A DNA stretch of 64,000 nucleotides, taken from Caballeronia sp. Lep1P3 (lineage in GTDB: Bacteria; Pseudomonadota; Gammaproteobacteria; Burkholderiales; Burkholderiaceae). Numbering within the stretch: the first letter of the stretch is position 1; each line of letters starts with the position of its first letter. Below, in pieces: positions 17,673-26,326 of this stretch. The notes below the pieces were generated by a model, which was given only the letters and a program-made list of their open reading frames with translations, was not told the origin of the DNA and searched no databases. The translations under genes and the position numbers were made by a program. The stretch spans positions 138,007 through 202,006 of the forward strand of contig NZ_CP084270.1 in the NCBI RefSeq assembly GCF_022879595.1. Direction: 5' to 3'.

Positions 17673-19619
17673 TCACTCCGCTTCATCCGCGTAATAGCGG
17701 GCCGCCGCCTCGAGCATGCGGCGTCGTTCAGCCCGCACATAAATCGACGTCGTCTGCAACGACGCGTGACCGAGAATGGCTTGGACCACATCGGTCGGCA
17801 TTTCTCGTGCGACCGCGCGTGTGCCGAACGTGTGCCTGAAAGCATGCGCCGACGTGTTCGCCAACTGCACCAGGTCGTCGGTGCTGAAGTCGGCCAGCGC
17901 GGCACTCTCCCTGGCGAGCCGTTGCACCGCCGTTTTCACGAGCCGCCCGAATGCATCGACGGTGTACGGCCCTTCCTCCGTCGGGGCATCGTGCCGCCCG
18001 AGCGCGGCTGGCGTGGCCGGGATCCATTGCGGCGCAATCAGCGGCCCCTGCGCGTGTGGCGCGTTGAAGTCGCGTCCGCGGTCGCGCCAGTGGGCGCGCA
18101 GCGCCGCGACGGTCGCGCCGCTGACCGGCACCGTGCGCTGTTTGCGGCGCTTACCGATGACGGTCAGTGTCCAGACGGTCGAACTGCCGCGCTTCGACTC
18201 GACCGAGTTCCGCAGCGTTGGTTGCGACGGTGAGCGGGGTATGGAACTGCGCGACGCGCGCCCATCGGCGGTCACCTCGGCGAGGCGCACATCTTCGCGA
18301 CGCGCGAGCGCCGCTTCCGCCCGCCGCAGTCCAGAATCGCCCATCAGTAAGATCGCCGCCCGCGCGGCACGCCACTGTCGCGCCTCGTCGTCCGACTCCG
18401 GCACGCCACCCTTGAACCCGTCGCAGCGGGCATCGAGCGCCTGACGCACCCACGTCCATAAGCTCGCGGGCAGCGCCCGGTGGACTTGCACGGATAGTTC
18501 GCGTGTCACCGTCGCCGGTTCGTGCACCGCGCTCCACGGATTGCCGGCGAGATAGCGCACCTCCACCAGCCACGCGAACGCCGCGCGCAGCACGCGCACC
18601 GCATACGCCTGACTGTCGGCCGACAAACCCTCCGGCGCGAACGGGCGCCACCGCCCGCTGCTGCGGGGCCGCTTCGGTCCGGTGAACGACGCCAGCGGCG
18701 CCTGCAAAAAATCCTTGTACGCCTCGCAGTCCTCGACGGTCAGCGATGACAGCGCTTTGCGCCGCACCACCACGCTCCACAGAATCAGCCGCTCGAGTTC
18801 ACGCGTGTACGCGCGCAAGGTGGTCGGCCGGTCGCGATAGCGGTGCAGATATGCGTGCACCGCGGCGAGATCGTGCTCGGCGCGAATGAACGCAAAACTC
18901 GCGGCGCGATTGAAACCGCTCGCCCCCGACAACTCGGCCGGCACCGCCAGGTGCTCGAACGGCGCGAGCCGCGGTTCGCCCGGATCGCCGCCGACCACGA
19001 TCACGCGATCGTCGCCCTTCCCTTCGCTCGCGCTTGTTGGCGCCAGGGATGTCGTGTCGACGTCGGCGTCGACCTTGCCGCCCAGTGTCGCCTCATGCCG
19101 CCGCAGCCACGCGACGATCGTCCGCGCGCGCAACGCGCCGATGCGCGGCACCGAGCGCCACCAGCTGCCGCCGCGGGCATTGCAGTAGTCGATCAGCGCG
19201 CCGAGCGTGCCGATGCCCTCTCCGTTGAGACGCTGCGCGATCAATGGCCGGAACCATAGGTGCACCGCGTGCGCAGGAAGCGGCACCGCCGCGGCGAGGG
19301 TCGATGCCTGCTCGACCATGCGCAGGGTCATCGCGGTGAGCTTCGCGCTGCCGTGCTGTCTGATCGACGCCTTCAGGTGGTCGGCCAGCACCGGCGAGCC
19401 GTGCCGTAACGCCAGCTGCACCAAGTCATCGCGCATGGTGCGCAGATACCGCTCCATCGCGTCGGCGCTCGCCGCGTGCGGCGCGTACTCGGGATCGTAG
19501 TAAAGCCGCGCGATGGTGGCTGCCGGCAGGCGTTGCACGAACGCACGCAGCGCGGTGAAGTCGGTGCGCGTGTAGGTGCGCGGCGGAGGCAAGGTCAGCT
19601 GTTGCGGTTGATTGGCCAT
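17673..19619 (-). CDS. Tyrosine site-specific recombinase (large integrase-like)
   Basis: A protein of 648 residues. The N-terminal third resembles the DUF3701-type leader of large phage-like integrases (LIDYCNARGGSWWRSVPRIGALRARTIVAWLR). The catalytic domain keeps R (DSGLRRAEAAL), K ([15 protein letters not shown]), HxxR (HAFRHTFG), H (GHASLQTT) and the nucleophilic Y (SIYVRAE). A longer frame reaches 20147, but that part lies over the RES gene; I chose the ATG at 19619 (MANQPQQ...). Fragments of the same family lie at 13073 and 52626, so it may have been part of a mobile unit. Confidence 0.88.
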   Translation of the reverse strand: MANQPQQLTLPPPRTYTRTDFTALRAFVQRLPAATIARLYYDPEYAPHAASADAMERYLRTMRDDLVQLALRHGSPVLADHLKASIRQHGSAKLTAMTLRMVEQASTLAAAVPLPAHAVHLWFRPLIAQRLNGEGIGTLGALIDYCNARGGSWWRSVPRIGALRARTIVAWLRRHEATLGGKVDADVDTTSLAPTSASEGKGDDRVIVVGGDPGEPRLAPFEHLAVPAELSGASGFNRAASFAFIRAEHDLAAVHAYLHRYRDRPTTLRAYTRELERLILWSVVVRRKALSSLTVEDCEAYKDFLQAPLASFTGPKRPRSSGRWRPFAPEGLSADSQAYAVRVLRAAFAWLVEVRYLAGNPWSAVHEPATVTRELSVQVHRALPASLWTWVRQALDARCDGFKGGVPESDDEARQWRAARAAILLMGDSGLRRAEAALARREDVRLAEVTADGRASRSSIPRSPSQPTLRNSVESKRGSSTVWTLTVIGKRRKQRTVPVSGATVAALRAHWRDRGRDFNAPHAQGPLIAPQWIPATPAALGRHDAPTEEGPYTVDAFGRLVKTAVQRLARESAALADFSTDDLVQLANTSAHAFRHTFGTRAVAREMPTDVVQAILGHASLQTTSIYVRAERRRMLEAAARYYADEAE

Positions 19620-19708
19620 TGCGGTGCGCTTACTGATTCGTCCATGGAAGCCACGGGCTTCCCCCATGGGGCTCGTCGGGTGAGTCTTTTCAGGGGCGGA
19701 CGGTGAGC

Positions 19709-20185
19709 TTAGCCGGGCGACGCGTCCCGTCCGACGGCGAACAGCCGCTGGTCCCATACCACCGGCTGCGGCGCGGACACCACCAGGCGCGCCGCATCCG
19801 GATGCGCCGGATTCACCACCGCATTGCATTCCGCCCGCGCGACCACCGACGGCACAATCAAAATCGCCGAGCGCGCCTCGTCGATCCAGCGGTCGCCGAA
19901 GCGTCGCGCGACCTGCGCATCCGGTGCGTCCCAGCCCATCGGCAGATCGTCGCTCTCCACCCGCTCGATGGGCACGTCCTCGGACACCTGGGCTGCAACC
20001 CACACATGATGCTTGGGGACTTTGCCGATCCGCGCGTGTACCAGCACCTCGAGCATCGCCCCCGCGAAGTTCAGCGCGCCGTAAATCACCGGCCGACCCG
20101 GACTGTTGAAGCGGCCGCCGACCAGCATCGCGCCGGTGCCGCTCCACACCGGATGACGGCTATCGGCGATTCTAAAAATCCGCAT
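19709..20185 (-). CDS. RES-domain toxin (NAD+-degrading)
   Basis: A 158-residue RES protein named after its conserved R-E-S residues. Visible: MRIFRIADSRHPVWSGTGAMLVGGRFNSPGRPVIYGALNFAGAMLEVLVH (R and E region) and SAILIVPSVVARAECNAVVNPAHPD. RES toxins of RES/Xre type II systems degrade NAD+ and stop growth. The gene is 46 bp downstream of the Xre-like antitoxin gene on the same strand. The frame appears complete and no lesions are visible. Confidence 0.92.
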   Translation of the reverse strand: MRIFRIADSRHPVWSGTGAMLVGGRFNSPGRPVIYGALNFAGAMLEVLVHARIGKVPKHHVWVAAQVSEDVPIERVESDDLPMGWDAPDAQVARRFGDRWIDEARSAILIVPSVVARAECNAVVNPAHPDAARLVVSAPQPVVWDQRLFAVGRDASPG

Positions 20186-20231
20186 TAGACCGGCGCCTCG
20201 GCTTGATCGTCGACGCTACTCATATTGAGCG

Positions 20232-20660
20232 TCATGCGGGCAGCCCATAAAACAGCTTCCACAGCAGCTCCTCGACGCGCCGCGCGCCCAGTTCGGTCAG
20301 CGCGACCTCGACCGGGGTGCGCCCTTCGAGCAGCGGGTGCGCGGTGTTCAAGAACTCGCGCGTATCCGCCTCGTCATCCCACACGTAGCGGGCGGTCGCG
20401 ACGATCCGGGCGAGCCGCTCGGTCTTTTCCGACTCGTCGGGACTGAGCTTGTCGCGGCGGCGTTTAAACGTCGCTTCCGGCACGATGCGGGCGAGCAGCG
20501 CGCGCCGTTCCTCGGCGCTGCGCGTCGCGTGCTCCACGCCTTCCTTGAGCGCGGACTTCGGCAGCCCCTCGCGCACCTGCGCGTCGAGCTCGGCGACCGA
20601 GTGCGGAATGGACGGCAGCGCCATCACCGCGGCAATTTGTTCGGGCGACACCAGCAGCAT
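20232..20660 (-). CDS. Xre/MbcA/ParS-type antitoxin of RES toxin
   Basis: A 142-residue protein. The N-terminal part reads MALPSIPHSVAELDAQVREGLPKSAL, and the DUF2384-like C-terminal domain reads LARIVATARYVWDDEADTREFLNTAHPLLEGRTPVEVALTELGARRVEELLWKLFYGLPA. This domain folds against the RES toxin. An AAGGAG ribosome-binding site precedes the ATG. The order antitoxin-toxin is as expected for the pair, and the promoter-proximal palindrome at 20673 suggests autorepression. Confidence 0.92.
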   Translation of the reverse strand: MLLVSPEQIAAVMALPSIPHSVAELDAQVREGLPKSALKEGVEHATRSAEERRALLARIVPEATFKRRRDKLSPDESEKTERLARIVATARYVWDDEADTREFLNTAHPLLEGRTPVEVALTELGARRVEELLWKLFYGLPA

Positions 20661-20672
20661 GGCGGTCTCCTT

Positions 20673-20695
20673 GGTTCACTTGAACCTTCATTATA
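20673..20695 (-). promoter_or_regulatory. Candidate promoter -10 and operator of the RES/Xre pair
   Basis: A perfect 6-bp inverted repeat with 2-bp spacer, GGTTCA-CT-TGAACC (20673-20686), lies between the antitoxin ribosome-binding site and a TATAAT hexamer (20690-20695, minus strand). No strong -35 box was found. It is well placed as an antitoxin-binding operator, but the binding is inferred. Confidence 0.5.
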
Positions 20696-20904
20696 GGCCA
20701 AATGATACCTCTACCCTAATAAAACGAAACGTAAAGCCGCCTACCCGCCATTCTAGCCATTAAATCGTTCACTGCTAATAATAATTAGCAGACAAGGCAT
20801 CTTCCATTATTGGGTCGCTTTTGGTATCGGGCGGTGACTCTTAAGCCTCCGCCCCGCCCTACCAGCGCCCCGGGCGACCGCTCAGATCGCCAGGACGCCG
20901 TGGC

Positions 20905-21108
20905 TTACGCCGGCTTGATGTTCGACGCCTGCTTGCCCTTTGGCCCCATCTTCTCGTCGTAGGTCACCTTCTGGCCTTCGGCGAGTGTTTTAAAGCCTTC
21001 GGCGCGGACTTCCGAGAAGTGCGCGAACAGATCGTCACCGCCGCCGTCCGGTGTGATGAAGCCAAAACCCTTTGCATCGTTGAACCACTTGACCGTACCG
21101 GTTGCCAT
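20905..21108 (-). CDS. Cold-shock protein, CspA family
   Basis: A 67-residue OB-fold nucleic-acid-binding protein with RNP1 (KGFGFITP) and RNP2 (DLFAHFSEV) motifs. A longer frame starts further upstream, but family alignment supports [11 protein letters not shown] as the start. The upstream region shows no strong ribosome-binding site. A second copy is at 61112-61315. Members act as RNA chaperones. Confidence 0.93.
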   Translation of the reverse strand: MATGTVKWFNDAKGFGFITPDGGGDDLFAHFSEVRAEGFKTLAEGQKVTYDEKMGPKGKQASNIKPA

Positions 21109-22194
21109 TTGTGTTTGACCCAAGAAAGAATTGAAGACGGCGCCCGCCATATCGCGAGCGCGGGTGCCTATCTTGATCGTGGGCCTCGTGCGAGGCAACC
21201 CGGTATATCCCCCGCAGAGATGACTGGCAAACGAACCTAACCGGTGCGCACGCGTTGGCCTAGCCTGATACCCACGCGTTATCAGGCTTAAACAGCTTGT
21301 CTCGATCAGGAAGCTTTCCGAAGCAAAAAGGCGACCGGCGGAGCCCTCAGCCCTGCCCTATGACGGTCTTAGTACAGCCAGAAGGTAGGATAAATCCGAC
21401 TCTGGCAGTTAGTCGCCCATGACACGTGATAACTCAACGCGTGGATTTACGTCCAGCACGGACGGTGGATCGACCACCATGTGCACGCCTAAAGCGGCGT
21501 TGACATCGCCGTGACTGTGCGGCGCCGGAGAGGATCAAAGGGCCGTGCGGGACGGCCTGGCGTGCGTCCGATGCGCATCGACGTCACGCCGCTGGACACG
21601 GGCGAGCCGCCCACTCGAAGTGGCGCCCAGCCGCTGACGGTGGCGCATGAACAGCGCTGCTGGCCGTGGGCGGATCGACACGTTGGCTCAGCCGGTGCGC
21701 TGATCCGCGCGCAGGAGGACCGCCTCGGGACGCTCGGGTGCAAAGGACACGATGCGTTGCGGGCCACATTTTTGTTGGGTATTTACGCGAGACCTTCAGA
21801 CGATGGCCCCGCACACCGCCAGTTGATTGTCAAACAAATCGAGCGCTTGAGACGAAGGCGACAAAGATCCGAGCGGGTCGATCATCGACGATCATCCCGC
21901 TGCATCCGTCTCAGTGCAGCGGACCCATGCCTGCTAGATTCCCGCTTCATTGCCTATAAGGGCTTGACGAGCCGAACGTCGCTGGGCAAGTTTTCGGCCG
22001 GCGGGTTCCGTCGGCCCCCATGCTGTTCCAGACACTCCCCGAAGAACGGACGGACCCGTGGCAACGCAGTGCAGTCAAGAAACCCAATGCCGCCGCACCC
22101 TACGGTTCTCCGTCCCGACGGACGCTTGGCGGACCATTACATCGACGCCAACGGCGCCCTCGACAAAGTGCGCGATGGCGCGTCGCCCGGGCGG
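21109..22194. other. Degenerate region without an intact gene
   Basis: Several overlapping frames occur but none has a family signature. The region includes one member of a diverged direct repeat. It resembles decayed coding sequence more than an active gene. Confidence 0.4.
21574..21740 (+). repeat. Diverged direct repeat, unit 1
   Basis: The + strand translation reads RIDVTPLDTGEPPTRSGAQPL.. in one frame and continues to the bases GCAGGAGGACCGCCT. The unit at 22236-22398 has a similar order (RFDVAPRSSAEPPSQKSDAYPL..) and the same ending, with many substitutions and small indels. It appears to be an old tandem or segmental duplication. Confidence 0.45.
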
Positions 22195-22938
22195 TCAACG
22201 CCGCTGCGATCGACGGCTTGGGCGTGGTTCCAACGCGCTTTGACGTCGCGCCGCGAAGCTCTGCTGAGCCGCCCAGCCAGAAAAGCGACGCCTATCCGCT
22301 GACCCTCGCCTCTGAACAACGCATGCTGGCTTGGCGAATCGAGACATCGGCGCGGCAATGCGCTCATCCACGCGCAGGAGGACCGCCTGACGACGCTTGT
22401 CCGCGACGGACACTACAGGGCGCGGCGACACCGATTGTTGAGGTTCACAGAAATGCCTGCGAAGCGGGGCGAACGCCCGTAACCGACGCTCCTGCCAAGC
22501 TAAGCTTATTCGGCAGCCGCGAAGCCAAAACCTGGTTACCGCCGCGTTTTGATGCTCAACCCGCCTAAGGCCTTCGCCACCTGCCGTTGCTGGCCCCAGG
22601 AGCAACGCAGGGACGCCTGTTACGCGCTCGATGTAGCCTGGCAATCCCCCGAACGATTTCTTTGTTACCAGGTGGGACCTCGCCATCGGGAAGTCTAGCC
22701 GAGAAGCGACCTGCTTCATTGCGGCAATCGCGTTTGCGGTGACGGTTAAGCTGTCGCTGTAGGCAGTCGGACTAGCATGCTTCGCGCGTTCGGCGATTGA
22801 TATAGCAGATTGGTAGTTGCATGTCGGCATGCTCTCTCGGAAGCAGCTGACACCGTCAATTAGCGGGATGGGTGCCCCGTCGTAGACGATGGAGCGAGGG
22901 ATGGGGACGTTGCTGCCGGCATCGAGCGGATTCGTCAC
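22195..22938 (-). CDS. Hypothetical ORF of doubtful coding status
   Basis: A 247-codon frame starting with GTG. Its first ~110 codons look protein-like (VYDGAPIPLIDGVSCFRES, ITANAIAAMK-like helices), but the rest is rich in arginine and serine and overlaps the direct repeat. No motif recognised. It is more likely a remnant of a gene entering from 22938 than a functional protein. Confidence 0.25.
   Translation of the reverse strand: MTNPLDAGSNVPIPRSIVYDGAPIPLIDGVSCFRESMPTCNYQSAISIAERAKHASPTAYSDSLTVTANAIAAMKQVASRLDFPMARSHLVTKKSFGGLPGYIERVTGVPALLLGPATAGGEGLRRVEHQNAAVTRFWLRGCRISLAWQERRLRAFAPLRRHFCEPQQSVSPRPVVSVADKRRQAVLLRVDERIAAPMSRFAKPACVVQRRGSADRRRFSGWAAQQSFAARRQSALEPRPSRRSQRR
22236..22398 (+). 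repeat. Diverged direct repeat, unit 2
   Basis: Second member of the pair described at 21574. It shares the GCAGGAGGACCGCCT ending and the CGCTGACCCTC/CGCTGACGGTG segment. The spacing between units is about 660 bp. Confidence 0.45.
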
Positions 22939-23095
22939 CGCCGGCGATCGTCACAGCGACCAATTACCGGCCGAGGAAAGCAGATCAAAGAGTGGAGCAG
23001 TCCGCCCATCGACCAGCGCGCGAAAATTTTTCGGTACCCGCAGCGTAGGGGATGCGGACGAAAGAGCGTTTCTGCTTCAAGTCGCGCGGCGACTA

Positions 23096-23111
23096 GCTCA
23101 CCCGGGTGAGC
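23096..23111. promoter_or_regulatory. parS-like palindrome at the parB stop codon
   Basis: The perfect 16-bp palindrome GCTCACCCGGGTGAGC overlaps the parB stop codon. Its core TCACCCGGGTGA is shared with a second palindrome 120 bp away inside parB, suggesting a pair of centromere sites for the ParB protein. Confidence 0.55.
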
Positions 23112-24054
23112 TCTCAGACTGTAGTGATGCCAGGAAAGCGCGAAGCGATTCCAATTTTTCTGGCCCTAGGGTTGACTTATCAATGTCAATGGTTGCCTTC
23201 TTGTCCGTCTCATTCCAAGTGCCGAACGAAAAGTTCACCCGGGTGAACTTCTGGGCGCTTCGATTGATAAGGGCTTCGTAAATCGCCTTTGGCGGAAGAG
23301 ACTTGCCTGCGACTGCTTTCGCTGCACTTATAACCGCGGCGGAATCAACATCAATGACCTGCCGTAACTTTTCAGCCCACTTCGGCTGGATATCGCTTGG
23401 CGACCGAAACGCATCCACAACAGCATCAGGCAGTTCAGCAAGTGCGCTGTACCGGCTCATCAAACTTTTGGTTTTCCCCAGTACGGCTGCGATCTCCGAC
23501 CAGTTTCGGTAGAGTTTGAGATCAATCCCTCGTCTGTAATGCATGGCGAGTTCATACGCCGACAGGTCTTTTCGCTGTTCGTTTTCCCTGCTCATCTCTT
23601 CGAAGAGATCCTTGTCGGACATGTCCTCCTGAATCATTGCCAGGACCGGTAGTCCAAGTTCCAAGCACGCTCGATGTCGTCTGTGTCCAAACACAACTTC
23701 GTAGTTCGGGCCGATTCGTCTCACCTTGATTGGCTGTACGTTTCCGCCCGCGCTCAAGATCTCTTGCTTGAATGTTTCGAATGAAGGTCCTTCAAACGAA
23801 CCCTCGATTCGATTGGCAAACTTCGACGCTTTGATCGAATCTGCTGTGAGTTTCCGTGTCGGGAGCGCACCATCATGAAGCGCAAGTCTCCTTTGTGCCT
23901 CGCTCAGGTCCCTTTCGACCTTTTCGAGTTCTCCCGTGAAATCCGTGACTCTGTTCATTGCGATTCGCGGCGTTCTACGCTCCAAACGTGGCATGAGTGC
24001 CGGATCCAAGGCCGCAGCGGCGAGTCGGGCCGCCTCCTCTTTCTTACTTGTCAT
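23098..24054 (-). CDS. parB: ParB-family plasmid partition protein
   Basis: A 318-residue protein of the ParB/RepB/Spo0J type. The ParB/Srx core reads VQPIKVRRIGPNYEVVFGHRRHRACLELGLPVLAMI (box II GHRRHRA, the CTP-binding motif), followed by ENEQRKDLSAYELAMHYRRGI and an HTH (WSEIAAVLGKTKSLMSRYSALAELP). It would load onto parS sites and, with ParA, segregate the replicon. A GAGGAG ribosome-binding site precedes the ATG; parA ends 11 bp upstream, so the two genes form an operon. Confidence 0.92.
   Translation of the reverse strand: MTSKKEEAARLAAAALDPALMPRLERRTPRIAMNRVTDFTGELEKVERDLSEAQRRLALHDGALPTRKLTADSIKASKFANRIEGSFEGPSFETFKQEILSAGGNVQPIKVRRIGPNYEVVFGHRRHRACLELGLPVLAMIQEDMSDKDLFEEMSRENEQRKDLSAYELAMHYRRGIDLKLYRNWSEIAAVLGKTKSLMSRYSALAELPDAVVDAFRSPSDIQPKWAEKLRQVIDVDSAAVISAAKAVAGKSLPPKAIYEALINRSAQKFTRVNFSFGTWNETDKKATIDIDKSTLGPEKLESLRAFLASLQSESSPG
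23231..23250. promoter_or_regulatory. parS-like palindrome inside parB
   Basis: A perfect 20-bp palindrome, AAGTTCACCCGGGTGAACTT, in the coding sequence (encodes KFTRVNF). It shares the TCACCCGGGTGA core with the site at 23096. A 20-bp perfect palindrome inside a coding region is unlikely to arise by chance. Confidence 0.6.
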
Positions 24055-24065
24055 CAGCTAACTCC

Positions 24066-25232
24066 TCAATTAACCCAGACACGCCTGATTTGAGCCTCTA
24101 CTTGGTCGACGGCTGCGTCATAGGCAACTCGCGCCGTCTGATATGTCTTGGCACTACCCGTGTACCTGGTTATGTCATAGACCGTAGAAAACTTCGTCCC
24201 GGACGAGCTCGATACAACTGTCTTCGGAATTTCGCCTGTCATTAGCTTGTCCCCGTACGCCACTTTTACCCATTCCCTCACCACGCTTTCGTTCACATTT
24301 CCCTGCCCCTCGGTCATGCAAAGCAGCACGTCGATAAATTTCCACGTCTTTTCAGCACCCGCTTGCTCGGCAATCGAAGAAGCTAAACCCGAAAAAAGAG
24401 TCCAGAACTGGCTCGAACTGGCGAAGTCCATGCCGCGAGGTGGTATCGGCATGATTAGCCCGTCAGCAGCGAAGAAGGCGTTCAAAGACAAGTAGGAAAG
24501 CGTTGGAGAGGTGTCAATTAGAATGACGTCATACTCCGCTCGAAGGTCCTGCAATCCTTTGTTCAGCACGTCATAGAACCGAAAATCGGGCTCACGCTTC
24601 GACTGTCGACTTGGGATGTGAAACTCCGCTGCGAAGGCGACTGGACTACAACCGACGACGTCCAGTCCATCCCAGTAGGTCGGCTTGACTGCATACTGGA
24701 GCGACAGCTCATCCCCAGCGCATAACGGCAAAATAGTGTCTTCCTCTTGAACTTGAGTATCTGGCAGGTAACCGCATAGGCTCGTAAGCGACCCCTGCGG
24801 GTCCAAATCTATGCACAACACCCGGTACCCAAGAAGCGACAGCCCTTGTGCCATACACATTGTCGTAGTCGTTTTACTTACACCGCCTTTGCTGTTCCCG
24901 GTCGTTACGACTACCGCCCGGTCATCTGGTCCTCGCGTATACGACCGCCCGTAAGCACGTGCCCAGCGCCGCGCCTCGGCCAACGTGAAATCGCGACGGG
25001 ATTTGTTTATTTCCTTGCCGGCGGGAAGATCCCCCTTTGCGACCCGTCTCATGAGGGCGCTGCGATCGATGCGGCAAAGAGCAGCAAGTTGGGCGACGGA
25101 GAAAGTAGGGGGCTTTTTGATGTAATCCGGCGAAAAAATGCTATTCCGAACACGCTCTACAACGTCCGCTACGCGATTGGCCTGATCCTCGATGTCATCG
25201 ATCGTGTATTCAGGGCGCAAAGGATCAATCAT
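24066..25232 (-). CDS. parA: ParA-family partition ATPase
   Basis: A 388-residue protein with an N-terminal DNA-binding segment (FSVAQLAALCRIDRSALMRRVAKGDLPAG, HTH) and a deviant Walker A motif KGGVSKTTTTMCMA near residue 115. Further ParA motifs are LCIDLDPQGSLTSLCGY and DVILIDTSPTLSYLSLNAFFAADGLIMPIPP. The length and N-terminal HTH indicate a type Ia ParA that also autoregulates. The operon parA-parB diverges from the rep gene; a dyad between the two genes (25240-25279) may be its operator. Confidence 0.93.
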   Translation of the reverse strand: MIDPLRPEYTIDDIEDQANRVADVVERVRNSIFSPDYIKKPPTFSVAQLAALCRIDRSALMRRVAKGDLPAGKEINKSRRDFTLAEARRWARAYGRSYTRGPDDRAVVVTTGNSKGGVSKTTTTMCMAQGLSLLGYRVLCIDLDPQGSLTSLCGYLPDTQVQEEDTILPLCAGDELSLQYAVKPTYWDGLDVVGCSPVAFAAEFHIPSRQSKREPDFRFYDVLNKGLQDLRAEYDVILIDTSPTLSYLSLNAFFAADGLIMPIPPRGMDFASSSQFWTLFSGLASSIAEQAGAEKTWKFIDVLLCMTEGQGNVNESVVREWVKVAYGDKLMTGEIPKTVVSSSSGTKFSTVYDITRYTGSAKTYQTARVAYDAAVDQVEAQIRRVWVN

Positions 25233-25239
25233 TGTCCGT

Positions 25240-25279
25240 CCGATTAGAAATTGTTGTTATACTCGAAAAAAGTAATCGG
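25240..25279. promoter_or_regulatory. Inverted repeat between parA and rep
   Basis: CCGATTA (25240-25246) and TAATCGG (25273-25279) flank an AT-rich stretch that includes TTATACT. The position, between divergent parAB and rep, suits an operator for ParA or the Rep protein. The function is inferred; no clear -35 box was assigned. Confidence 0.4.
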
Positions 25280-25316
25280 CAATAGAATACCTGATCGACG
25301 CCGAGGAACAAAGCAA

Positions 25317-26306
25317 ATGACAAAGAAAACGCCGAGTTTGATTTCCTCCGAATTTCTTGAATCCCCAGCTACGACCGAGAAGGTAGCGGCCAAGGAGACA
25401 GCTCTCGAGATCGTCGCAAGGCTAGAGAAATCCCTCGCCGGGCGGAAGAGCGCAAATCAACAGTCGCCACGACCACCGACTCGTGTCCAGATTCCGCTAT
25501 GGTCGGAAGACCATCGGCCCGTGCTGCACGATCTGGTTCGGTCCGCGCTCTTCACCTGCGGGCAAAGGGATGCACGTATGGATCTCAAGGCGAAGCCGAT
25601 CTGTGCGCTAGAACACATCAAGATCACGTACACAGGAGAGGAACTGCGCCAGCGCGACTATGACGTCTACTTGCAGATCCTCCATTTGTCTCGCGGTGCC
25701 ACTGTTGACAATCGACAGGAGTGGGTCGAGTTCGAGGCCCGTTCTCTCATAAAGATGCTGGGCTGGACTCAAAACTCTCGCAGCCTCGTAGAACTGCGGG
25801 AAACCATACGTCGATTAACGGCGTGCGCGCTGGAAGTAACTCGCTCCCGCACGAAAAGCAGCGCTCCCGTGGTCTATGGCGGACCACTCCTGCTGAAATA
25901 CGCCGGTGCGCAAGAGGGCGGTTTTGACGAAGTGACCTTTTGGAAGGTGCAGATAAACAGCGAGGTCGCAGCACAGCTCAAACCTGGGGATTACACACGT
26001 ATCGATTGGCAAATCAGGACCAAGCTTTCTCCTTTGGAGAAGTGGCTGCATGCCTTCTACTCGACCAATCAACATCCGTATCCGATGAAGGTCGAGACAA
26101 TACACAAGCTATGTGGATCTCGTATGGCTGAGGTCAAATTTTTCCGCCGCGCGATCAAAGCCGCACTAGACCGCTTGACGGAAGTAGGGTTCCTTTCGTC
26201 TTGGGAATTGGACGAAACTGACAAGGTAAGGGTGGTCCGCAGTCAAATGCTTACTGCCAACGCCGATAGGGTAGCGAGCGACGCGGGTCCGTTGACCCAA
26301 GGCTAA
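25317..26306 (+). CDS. TrfA-like plasmid replication initiator
   Basis: A protein of about 329 residues. The section LWSEDHRPVLHDLVRSALFTCGQRDARMDLKAKPICALEHIKITYTGEELRQRDYDVYLQILHLSRG is typical of TrfA-family initiators, with winged-helix domains following (YTRIDWQIRTKLSPLEKWLHAFYSTNQHPYPMKVETIHKLCGSR). The ATG at 25317 has GAGGA nine bases upstream; a longer frame starts at 25251. TrfA proteins bind iterons and load the helicase. The iteron array starts in the 3' end of this gene and continues downstream, which strongly supports the assignment. Confidence 0.9.
   Translation: MTKKTPSLISSEFLESPATTEKVAAKETALEIVARLEKSLAGRKSANQQSPRPPTRVQIPLWSEDHRPVLHDLVRSALFTCGQRDARMDLKAKPICALEHIKITYTGEELRQRDYDVYLQILHLSRGATVDNRQEWVEFEARSLIKMLGWTQNSRSLVELRETIRRLTACALEVTRSRTKSSAPVVYGGPLLLKYAGAQEGGFDEVTFWKVQINSEVAAQLKPGDYTRIDWQIRTKLSPLEKWLHAFYSTNQHPYPMKVETIHKLCGSRMAEVKFFRRAIKAALDRLTEVGFLSSWELDETDKVRVVRSQMLTANADRVASDAGPLTQG
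26241..26255 (+). repeat. Iteron within the rep 3' end
   Basis: AGTCAAATGCTTACT, identical to the copy at 26577. It lies in the coding region (encodes SQMLT) close to the end of the rep gene. Confidence 0.75.
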
Positions 26307-26326
26307 CGCAACCGCAGTTCGACTTC

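Noticed and set aside
19620..20147. Upstream extension of the recombinase frame
   Set aside because: This part overlaps the RES gene on the same strand in another frame and has a low-complexity composition; the ATG at 19619 fits the family.
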